A stretch of DNA of 30,056 bases from NCBI GenBank assembly GCA_036655755.1, contig JAVVPN010000033.1, forward strand, positions 1 through 30,056. Direction: 5' to 3'. Below, in pieces: positions 24,919 to 30,056 of this stretch. Position numbers and translations under genes: made by a program. Position 1 is the stretch's first letter; each line of letters opens with the position of its first letter. The DNA is from JAUNSR01 sp036655755. GTDB taxonomy: Bacteria > Bacteroidota > Bacteroidia > Bacteroidales > JAUNSR01. The notes beneath the pieces are model-generated. The model did no database searches. It had not been told where the DNA came from and worked only from the letters and a program-made list of their open reading frames with translations.

Positions 24919-25041
24919 ATGGGAGCTGCAGGAAACAAAAAACCTAAAAAAGAGAAAACAGCCAAGCACGAAAAACACGTGCCTGCCTACGAAAGACAAG
25001 AAGCGAAATCACTGGATGGGGTATTGAATAAGAAAAAATAA
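24919..25041 (+). CDS. 40-residue highly basic small protein
   Basis: ATG at 24919 to TAA at 25041 encodes a hydrophilic peptide with 13 Lys and no hydrophobic segment (starts MGAAGNKKPKKEKTAKHEK, ends GVLNKKK). The central part is less repetitive (HVPAYERQEAKSLDG). A canonical Shine-Dalgarno at the right distance and a strong terminator 36 bp after the stop mark it as a real single-gene unit. Short Lys-rich proteins often bind RNA, ribosomes or DNA, but I do not recognise this one. About 160 bp without a gene precede it; they include TATGCTTTG at 24845, a -7-like sequence with one extra base. Confidence 0.75.
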   Translation: MGAAGNKKPKKEKTAKHEKHVPAYERQEAKSLDGVLNKKK

Positions 25042-25077
25042 TTTTTCTACCCAAAACACATCATCTACAAAACACAA

Positions 25078-25116
25078 AGAGGATATGCCACAACAAGCAT
25101 ATCCTCTTCTTTTTTA
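25078..25116. terminator. Terminator shared by the small basic protein and the cupin gene
   Basis: AGAGGATATGC (25078-25088) pairs perfectly with 25097-25107 around CACAACAA. It is followed by TCTTTTTTATTT on the plus strand and TTTGTGTTTTG on the minus strand. Confidence 0.9.
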
Positions 25117-25122
25117 TTTATG

Positions 25123-25449
25123 TTATCCCCGAATCATCGTCAGCAACATTTTAAACGGCTCAACCGCACTCAGCGCATGCGCTACGTTTGCCGGCATAAT
25201 GACCGATTCGCCTTTTGTCAGTCTTAACACATTTCCGCCCAAGGTGATATCGACGGCTCCGTCGAGCACCTGCACAAACGCATCGAAAGGCGCGGTATGC
25301 TCACTCAACCCCTGCCCTTTGTCGAAGGCAAAAAGGGTAATGTTGCCCGCATTGCTTTTAAGTACCTGCTTACTGACCACGCCCCCTTCGGCATACGCTA
25401 TCATCTGATCGAGTTTCAGCACATCTCCTTTTGCAAATATCATATTCAT
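25123..25449 (-). CDS. Small single-domain cupin protein
   Basis: This 108-residue protein is one cupin beta-barrel. Motif 1 is degenerate (GLSEHTAPFDAFVQVLDGAVDITLGG) with one His and an Asp in place of usual ligands. Motif 2 is KGESVIMPANVAHALSAVE, with a conserved His. Such small cupins may bind a metal or a small ligand, or may have lost metal binding; the ligand is unknown. The start MNMIFAKGD at 25449 could also be the second Met (MIFAKG, 25443). It has its own -7 element (TACTTTTG) 38 bp upstream and shares a terminator with the convergent small basic gene. Confidence 0.9.
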   Translation of the reverse strand: MNMIFAKGDVLKLDQMIAYAEGGVVSKQVLKSNAGNITLFAFDKGQGLSEHTAPFDAFVQVLDGAVDITLGGNVLRLTKGESVIMPANVAHALSAVEPFKMLLTMIRG

Positions 25450-25486
25450 ATCGTACTTATTTTAAGTGGTTTAATTTATAAACACT

Positions 25487-25494
25487 CAAAAGTA
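25487..25494 (-). promoter_or_regulatory. -7 promoter element of the cupin gene
   Basis: The minus strand reads TACTTTTG, an exact TAnnTTTG match, 38 bp before the ATG. The -33 position is TTTATGG, close to TTTG. Confidence 0.6.
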
Positions 25495-25526
25495 AGCAGA
25501 GTTATTCCATAAATATGTAATAGATG

Positions 25527-25985
25527 TTACACTTCTTGATTTTTAAGATGGCGAGGGATCGGAGGCATCACTTTTACCTGTTCTAATTCGACTTTTTCAA
25601 TCTCCTTACGAAATTCGCGACTGGGCACAAACACACAATACGCCTTACGAATATGATGGTGCCGGAAATCATTCGGATCCTTTACCAAATCACTCTTTAG
25701 AGCGGTGGTAAGATATCCCAACGGACCCATCGTAAAGGCTTCCGAATTTTTCAGCCGTATAATGGCATTGGTGAGCAGCGCATGTGTTACCTGCACCACA
25801 TCCGAATGGCATAGCGTGGAACGCTCCGAAATGAAGCGACACACCTCGTCGAAGCTGATTTCGCCCCGATATACGATAGAAGGAGCATAACCGTAAATGC
25901 CCGGTTTTCCGGGAATGGCCCGTTTTACGAGATGATAGCGTACTACCGAATGATTCGTTTCTTTAATTGCTTTCATAGATTCCAT
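25527..25985 (-). CDS. HU-related DNA-binding protein (Bacteroidales HU_rel type)
   Basis: The 152-residue protein fits the HU/IHF-related group of Bacteroidales (larger than the 90-residue HU). The layout is a beta strand and helix at the N-terminus (SVVRYHLVKRAIPGKP, GEISFDEVCRFISERST), an HU-like helix (SDVVQVTHALLTNAIIRL), then the beta-arm region (AFTMGPLGYLTTALKS). The C-terminal extension contains VPSREFRKEIEKVELEQVKV. MESMK at 25985 or MKAIK at 25976 may be the start. It is transcribed divergently from a second HU-related gene. Inverted repeats sit at both promoters, which suggests mutual or self regulation (inference). A nucleoid or regulatory DNA-binding role is expected. Confidence 0.85.
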   Translation of the reverse strand: MESMKAIKETNHSVVRYHLVKRAIPGKPGIYGYAPSIVYRGEISFDEVCRFISERSTLCHSDVVQVTHALLTNAIIRLKNSEAFTMGPLGYLTTALKSDLVKDPNDFRHHHIRKAYCVFVPSREFRKEIEKVELEQVKVMPPIPRHLKNQEV

Positions 25986-26000
25986 GTATTAGATAAGTTG

Positions 26001-26014
26001 ATATTCACGAATAT
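26001..26014. promoter_or_regulatory. Inverted repeat overlapping the minus-strand HU promoter
   Basis: ATATTC-AC-GAATAT is a perfect 6-2-6 inverted repeat. It overlaps TATATTCG (minus strand, 26008-26015), a one-mismatch -7 element for the 25985 gene. Confidence 0.5.
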
Positions 26015-26037
26015 AGCAAATAAAAAACAAAAAACAC

Positions 26038-26069
26038 TTGACAAACGCATTTTATTAATAGTATATTCG
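26038..26069 (+). promoter_or_regulatory. Promoter of the plus-strand HU transcript
   Basis: TTGACA at 26038 is followed after 18 bp by TATATTCG at 26062-26069. The latter is one mismatch from TAnnTTTG, and TTG also fits the Bacteroides -33 box at about 21 bp spacing. Transcription should start near 26075. Confidence 0.5.
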
Positions 26070-26076
26070 CATAAAG

Positions 26077-26090
26077 AGAATAACTATTCT
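26077..26090. promoter_or_regulatory. Inverted repeat at the plus-strand HU transcription start
   Basis: AGAATA-AC-TATTCT is a perfect 6-2-6 inverted repeat just downstream of the predicted start site. It shares TATTC/GAATA half-sites and spacing with the repeat at 26001. Confidence 0.5.
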
Positions 26091-26242
26091 TTTGATGATA
26101 ACCCGTGAAGAATTTGAACGCCGCTCGCGAGGAACCCAATCACCGCCCGTGAAGAACCCGATCGCCGCTCACGGACAACTTTCGGGTTGTTCGCGGAGCA
26201 ACACCAGATTCCTCCCGAAGCGCCTGCTCGTTGGCCGCGGAT
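26089..26242. repeat. Seven degenerate 22-bp repeats, GC-rich
   Basis: Units begin at 26089, 26111, 26133, 26155, 26177, 26199 and 26221. Clear neighbours match at 12-15 of 22 bases (for example 26133 and 26155), with a shared 3' part like CGCCGCTCGCGGAG. The 22-bp unit is not a multiple of three, so it is unlikely to be a protein repeat. Confidence 0.5.
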
Positions 26243-26259
26243 TGTCACTCAAGGAATAG
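26095..26259 (+). CDS. Possible 54-residue small ORF in the HU leader
   Basis: An ATG at 26095, about 20 bp after the predicted transcription start, opens 54 codons (MITREEFERRSRGTQ, ending LVGRGLSLKE) to a TAG at 26257-26259, 46 bp before the HU/winged-helix gene. The product would be basic and Arg-rich. It overlaps the 22-bp repeats, which shift frame every unit, so it may be a chance frame. A translated leader that controls the gene downstream is the alternative. Confidence 0.3.
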   Translation: MITREEFERRSRGTQSPPVKNPIAAHGQLSGCSRSNTRFLPKRLLVGRGLSLKE

Positions 26260-26305
26260 TGCTGTGTGCTTTAATCCTATATCAACCATTAAATCAGAAA
26301 AAACC

Positions 26306-26956
26306 ATGAGCAACCAACGACCACTGTATGCGATTTATAAGACAAACCGCACCAATCTCAACAGTACCGAAACCGCTAAAGTAACCGAGTATCACGTACG
26401 GCTGTCGGCCCGTAGCACCATCTCTTCGGAAGAGATGGCCCACGACATCGCGATGGAAAAACACTTTAACATCGAAACCACCCTCTCTTTTCTGAATGTA
26501 CTGAGCCAATACATCGAGCGTAAAAACAGTGAGGGACACATCGTAAAGATCGACGGATTGGGGAGCTTCATGCCCGCGCTACATGTCATAGAACCGATTA
26601 CCGACCCGGACGCGGTTAAGAACAGCCGGATAAAAATAAAAGACCTTTCATTCGTAACCGATCGAAACCTGACGCGCCGCCTGCGTTGTGTTGATCTGCT
26701 ACGCGACTGGGAAAAGGGAAACTGTACGATGACGGCGGAAGACCGGCATCAGCGCATTCTGGAATATTTCGACGATCAGATAGAACGCTCGAGCTATAAA
26801 AACGAATTCATGCTTACCTGCAAGACGGTGATGGACCTCAACCGCTGCGGCCGCTCGACGGCTTCGGCCGATCTGGGCATCCTGACGGAGCGGGGTGAGA
26901 TCAGACGCCTATCGGTGGGCAACCGGACTCTGTATATGAGAAATATACGGGAATAA
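26306..26956 (+). CDS. HU-related protein fused to a C-terminal winged-helix-like domain
   Basis: The start at 26306 (MSNQRPLYAIYKTN, 216 residues) is preferred over an upstream in-frame ATG at 26231. The upstream ATG would add 25 residues unlike anything in the family, encoded in the GC-rich repeat tract. The N-terminal about 130 residues are HU-like, with SSEEMAHDIAMEK, a helix NIETTLSFLNVLSQYI and the strand-rich HIVKIDGLGSFMPALHV. Residues about 140-216 look like a winged helix: NEFMLTCKTVMDLNRCGRSTASADLGILTERGEIRRLSVGNRTLYM has helix-turn-helix and wing character. A combined bend-and-read DNA-binding regulator is plausible. It is divergent from the other HU-related gene and probably shares control with it. 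The domain reading at the C-terminus is inference from pattern. Confidence 0.82.
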   Translation: MSNQRPLYAIYKTNRTNLNSTETAKVTEYHVRLSARSTISSEEMAHDIAMEKHFNIETTLSFLNVLSQYIERKNSEGHIVKIDGLGSFMPALHVIEPITDPDAVKNSRIKIKDLSFVTDRNLTRRLRCVDLLRDWEKGNCTMTAEDRHQRILEYFDDQIERSSYKNEFMLTCKTVMDLNRCGRSTASADLGILTERGEIRRLSVGNRTLYMRNIRE

Positions 26957-26982
26957 ACGAAGATAAAATAGGGTTGTAATAT

Positions 26983-27029
26983 ATTATGTAAAGAAGATTA
27001 TTGCTTTATAATAATTATCTTTACATAAT
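26983..27029. terminator. 20-bp inverted repeat after the HU/winged-helix gene
   Basis: Arms 26983-27002 and 27010-27029 match at 18 of 20 positions around GCTTTAT, 27 bp after the stop. There is no long T-run, so it may be a terminator, an mRNA 3' end stabiliser or a protein site. The rest of the 269-bp gap to 27226 holds no gene. Confidence 0.55.
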
Positions 27030-27158
27030 GTTACACCTTTTATGTTTTTGGTGAACAACCGGTAGAATTCATCTGCGCGTTTGAATAACCGAATATTAAA
27101 TACACTATCATCTATTTTCTGTAAAAATCTACACTAATCAGGATCATTATGAATGAAA

Positions 27159-27202
27159 TCGCCGTACCTACTCGGCGAATAAATAATGTATCCGTACCCT
27201 TG
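27159..27202 (+). promoter_or_regulatory. Promoter and upstream inverted repeat of the LRR/IdeS-like module
   Basis: TACCCTTG (27195-27202, one mismatch to TAnnTTTG) precedes the ATG at 27226 by 23 bp. TCGCCG-N8-CGGCGA (27159-27178) is a perfect 6-bp inverted repeat positioned around -33 to -50, a possible operator. Confidence 0.5.
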
Positions 27203-27225
27203 CGGTAAAAATTTAATTATAAGGA

Positions 27226-28188
27226 ATGAACATTACCAGAAAAATTATTATTGCGTTAGGATGGCTGACTTGCTGGCTACCCTTAGTGGCTCAAAATGAG
27301 GTGATCAGTTTCACCACTACCCGGGAAGCGGGTCAAACGATACGATTGGTTATTGACGCTCCGGTAGAGGCGCGTGAGCATATCCGGATCGATTTGGGCG
27401 ACGGACGTAAGCACCTGATTCCGAACTACGGATTACAAACGGTTTTCACGGTCGCCGCACAAACCATCCGCGTGCATGGTAAAGTGGCCGTACTTCATTG
27501 CGACTACAATGACCTGGCGGCACTCGACGTTACCCGCAACGGGAGTCTGCGCCAGTTGTGGTGTCAGAACAATGCCTTGCAAAACCTCGACCTGACAGAA
27601 AACAAAGAGCTTGAGGTGCTCGACTGTTCGGGAAACGCGCTGACGTCGCTCGATGTAACCGCAAACAACAAGCTGCAATCGCTTTTTTGCTCAGACAATG
27701 TTTTGTCTCAGCTGTTGATACCATCCCGCAGTGCGCTTTCGGAAATGTTTTGCCATAACAACGACTTTGAGAATCTGAACATCGCCGATGCCGAGAACCT
27801 GCGTACGCTTTGGTGTTTCGGCAACAACATGAATGAAAGCCGCATCATCCCAACACTTGAGAATTTGCCTGCGTTGTCCGCTGAAACGGGACATCTGCAA
27901 TTGACCGACCTGACCGATACGGAAGATGCCAACCGGGCATACAAAGCCGATATAACGAAAGCAAACCGGAAGGGCTGGAAAACATACGACTGGAACAATG
28001 GTACTCCGCGTATTTATGAGGGAGAAACGGATCTCTCTACCGGTATCACTTCGCCGTTCGAAACGGAAGATGACCCCGACGCACCCGTATTTAACCTGAT
28101 TGGAACCCGGGTAGGCACGCGTGCTACGATTTCGACGCTTAAACCGGGTATCTATGTTAGTAAAAACAAAAAAATCATTGTAGAATAA
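27226..28188 (+). CDS. Secreted leucine-rich-repeat protein
   Basis: A signal peptide (MNITRKIIIALGWLTCWLPLVAQ) starts this 320-residue exported protein. After an N-terminal beta domain (VISFTTTREAGQTIRLVID), about six LRR units of roughly 21 residues run from about residue 85 to 215. They have the form L-x-x-L-x-C-x-x-N-x-L-x-x-L-D (for example LWCQNNALQNLDL, LFCSDNVLSQLLI). Cys in the LxC position is typical of Bacteroidales surface LRRs. The C-terminal part (PVFNLIGTRVG, LKPGIYVSKNKKIIVE) resembles the short beta domain, related to type IX sorting tails, found at the end of many secreted Bacteroidales proteins. It is 31 bp upstream of the IdeS-like gene, so they form one transcript. A binding or adhesion role is inferred. 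Confidence 0.88.
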   Translation: MNITRKIIIALGWLTCWLPLVAQNEVISFTTTREAGQTIRLVIDAPVEAREHIRIDLGDGRKHLIPNYGLQTVFTVAAQTIRVHGKVAVLHCDYNDLAALDVTRNGSLRQLWCQNNALQNLDLTENKELEVLDCSGNALTSLDVTANNKLQSLFCSDNVLSQLLIPSRSALSEMFCHNNDFENLNIADAENLRTLWCFGNNMNESRIIPTLENLPALSAETGHLQLTDLTDTEDANRAYKADITKANRKGWKTYDWNNGTPRIYEGETDLSTGITSPFETEDDPDAPVFNLIGTRVGTRATISTLKPGIYVSKNKKIIVE

Positions 28189-28219
28189 GGTTTTTCAGAT
28201 TCATCAAATCCAACAAATT

Positions 28220-30046
28220 ATGCTTTCATTCATAAAAAACAAAATATTATTCCTAACGCTCTTGCTTGCCTGGACGGGAATTTCAGCAACGAATGTGTCC
28301 GGAAGTGAAATAGAGATCCGTATAAACGGAAAAGAGGCAACTTTCTTACAACTCGAACCGGGCTACACGCAATTGGTAGAGGTGATTACGGCCGACGACG
28401 AAACCGTACCAAAAGTAAAATGGTTCAGTCATAATGATGCGGTAGCCAGTGTAAGCGAATACGGAATTATCAGGGGAGTGGCTACGGGTATCACCAAAAT
28501 CCGTGTATTTACTGAAAACGATAACAGCATTTACAAGGATATTATCGTGAGCGTATCGCCTTATTATTCGGCAACAAGCATTGATATCCCCATGAAGGAT
28601 ACGACTCTGCAGGTGTATGAAGAACTATTGCTTACCACCAATTTCTTACCGATTGACCATCCTCTACCTGCGGGTGAACGCATCATCTGGGATTGTGATA
28701 ACTGGGATGCCGTGGAGATTGAAGACAATGGACTTTTAAGAGGAAGAAATGAAGGTACAGCTGTTGTAACGGCACTATTCGATTATCACGGAAAACTGCT
28801 GAAAGATCAGGTTACGATCAATGTGTATCTGGGTACGATTCCTGTGCGGGAATTGCAGGTAGACAATAAAAAGATATCTGTTATCAAAGGGTATACCTAT
28901 ACTTTTAATGTAACAGTGGTCCCAGAAAAAGCGAGCAACCACAATATGACTGTTTCTTCGGATAATCCGGATATTGCAAGCGTAAGACTCAATACCGGCA
29001 TTTATTCGGCAAAAGCATTTACCATTAAGGGGGTGGCAGCGGGAACAACCACCATTACGGCTATTGCTGAAGATGGAAATCATACCGTAGAAATAGAGGT
29101 AACTGTGGAAGAAACAACCACACGAGGAGGAGGATTTTTGGCTCAGGGAGTAACTCCGGAAAGCGGATGGTTTGACTGTAACAAAGAGTGGGGATACAGA
29201 GAGAATACGACAGTAAACGGAGAGCCCGTGGACTATCTGCGTCCGGACGAAGGAATGTGTTGGGCAGCCACTGCTGCCAACATTATTGATTGGTGGCAGG
29301 CAAGCATCGATCATGAGAATGTGCCTGCGGGAGCTCCGCTTGGCGCAACCCTGGATAATGCAGGCAAACCGAAACCAAGTAACAACAGCTCTTACTCTCA
29401 ATCGAACGTATATGAATATTTCCGAATTAATTCTGCCAATCAGGGGTATTTCGTGGATAAAGGGCTGAACTGGTATTTTACCGGAGCTGAACCATTGGCA
29501 TATCCGGAGAATTGGGAAAAAGGATATCGGTATAAGGATTATGAAGGATTCGATAAAAACAGGTATGTGGCTTCGACTATTTACTTCATGATGGATAAGG
29601 GGCGCGCGTTTTATATTCGCGAATTCAAAAAAGCGCTTCAAAATACGATTGGCAAAGGAATTCCTGCAGGATTGAACGTCAATTATCCGGGAGGATATGG
29701 ACATGCCCTTACATTATGGGGATATGAGCTTGCAGATTATGATTTTGTAGAAACGGGCAAATGCCCGAATTCGGACTTGGAAAACAGCAAAGTAACGAAG
29801 GAAAGAATGGATTCTCGCAATGGCGATCATTTGGTAGCCTATGTATATATCACCGATTCGGACGACGGATATAGTCCAAACCGGCCTATATCCGTAAAAC
29901 GACCGTGGAGTCTGATCCGTGTTCCGGTATTCTACCGCGATCAAGGATTGTATATCGTAACTGCGGGTTCATGTAGTTCGTTTGGACGTATCGTACACCT
30001 GTCGGCGTTCAGTCTGAAGTATGGAGATGTGCCGAAACTAAAATAA
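28220..30046 (+). CDS. Secreted BIG2-domain protein with C-terminal IdeS/Mac-like cysteine peptidase
   Basis: This 608-residue exported protein begins with a signal peptide (MLSFIKNKILFLTLLLAWTGISA). Three bacterial Ig-like group 2 domains follow (about 30-113, 114-204, 205-297), each with the V-A-S-V / G-x-x-x-G-x-A-x-G-T core. The C-terminal about 300 residues match the IdeS/Mac (C66) peptidases of streptococci. VTPESGWFDCNKEW is followed by GMCWAATAANIIDWW with catalytic Cys347, YGHALTLWGYE with His495, and YITDSDDG with Asp546 and Asp548. These correspond to Cys94, His262, Asp284 and Asp286 of S. pyogenes IdeS, which cuts IgG in the hinge. All catalytic positions are kept, so an active enzyme is expected; the substrate is unknown. 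It is co-transcribed with the LRR gene upstream. The stop lies 10 bp from the window edge. Confidence 0.9.
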   Translation: MLSFIKNKILFLTLLLAWTGISATNVSGSEIEIRINGKEATFLQLEPGYTQLVEVITADDETVPKVKWFSHNDAVASVSEYGIIRGVATGITKIRVFTENDNSIYKDIIVSVSPYYSATSIDIPMKDTTLQVYEELLLTTNFLPIDHPLPAGERIIWDCDNWDAVEIEDNGLLRGRNEGTAVVTALFDYHGKLLKDQVTINVYLGTIPVRELQVDNKKISVIKGYTYTFNVTVVPEKASNHNMTVSSDNPDIASVRLNTGIYSAKAFTIKGVAAGTTTITAIAEDGNHTVEIEVTVEETTTRGGGFLAQGVTPESGWFDCNKEWGYRENTTVNGEPVDYLRPDEGMCWAATAANIIDWWQASIDHENVPAGAPLGATLDNAGKPKPSNNSSYSQSNVYEYFRINSANQGYFVDKGLNWYFTGAEPLAYPENWEKGYRYKDYEGFDKNRYVASTIYFMMDKGRAFYIREFKKALQNTIGKGIPAGLNVNYPGGYGHALTLWGYELADYDFVETGKCPNSDLENSKVTKERMDSRNGDHLVAYVYITDSDDGYSPNRPISVKRPWSLIRVPVFYRDQGLYIVTAGSCSSFGRIVHLSAFSLKYGDVPKLK

Positions 30047-30056
30047 AAAAAGGGAG

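Larger units (their letters stand above)
25986..26305. other. Divergent control region between two HU-related genes
   Basis: This 320-bp gap has an AT-rich left third with both putative promoters and two 14-bp inverted repeats. A sharply GC-rich middle (26089-26242) is made of degenerate 22-bp repeats, and a short AT-rich leader precedes the plus-strand HU gene. A 54-codon frame covers the GC-rich part. Confidence 0.7.

Noticed and set aside
26089..26242. CRISPR array
   Set aside because: The 22-bp units are contiguous and degenerate with no unique spacers, and no cas genes are nearby.
28775..29704. Minus-strand open frame of 309 codons opposite the IdeS-like gene
   Set aside because: The plus-strand protein has a full domain and catalytic signature; the antisense product is Ser/Ile/Arg-rich and lacks any domain.

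Overview
The window reads as a chromosomal segment of a member of the Bacteroidales, most likely a Tannerellaceae/Parabacteroides-like anaerobe. The evidence is: the dipeptidyl peptidase closely resembles Porphyromonas DPP4 around its active site; a NigD-like lipoprotein and HU-related DNA-binding proteins of Bacteroidales type are present; promoters follow the Bacteroides -7 consensus TAnnTTTG; and almost no gene has a Shine-Dalgarno sequence. The genus is inference. No rRNA, tRNA, CRISPR, insertion sequence or prophage was recognised.

Layout. (1) 3-1343: the 3' part of an unrecognised cysteine-rich protein. (2) 3919-1460, minus: a three-gene operon of an ECF sigma factor, an unusual protein joining a cytoplasmic-membrane anchor to an outer-membrane beta-barrel, and a NigD-like lipoprotein. 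It converges on gene 1 at a shared terminator. (3) 4116-6830, plus: serine acetyltransferase and a THUMP-type RNA methyltransferase whose basic tail carries eight 9-residue repeats. (4) 7017-15901, plus: a tightly packed run of DPP4, purD, a polytopic membrane protein, a DedA/YqaA protein and a 1314-residue SNF2-type helicase. (5) 21888-15902, minus: MnmD-type tRNA methyltransferase, aquaporin, TIGR01777 epimerase, U32 peptidase-family protein, a succinate/acetate CoA-transferase and a small membrane protein. (6) 22022-24755, plus: a possible tiny leader ORF or an antisense small RNA, then miaB and a lactonase-family lipoprotein. (7) 24919-26956: a 40-residue basic protein with a rare strong Shine-Dalgarno, a cupin, and a divergent pair of HU-related proteins. 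Their shared intergenic region has paired inverted repeats and a 22-bp periodic GC-rich tract. (8) 27226-30046, plus: a two-gene secreted module.

The most exciting part is the last module. A secreted leucine-rich-repeat protein is followed 31 bp later by a secreted protein with three bacterial Ig-like (BIG2) domains and a C-terminal cysteine peptidase domain. That domain carries the Cys, His and Asp signature of the IdeS/Mac (C66) immunoglobulin-degrading enzymes of streptococci. The second candidate system is the divergent HU pair with its repeat-rich control region. The third is the sigma factor and its envelope-spanning partner, a possible surface-sensing circuit.

Several obvious start codons are wrong by promoter or terminator evidence: cysE, the lactonase, miaB and the small membrane protein. 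Corrected starts are given in the entries.
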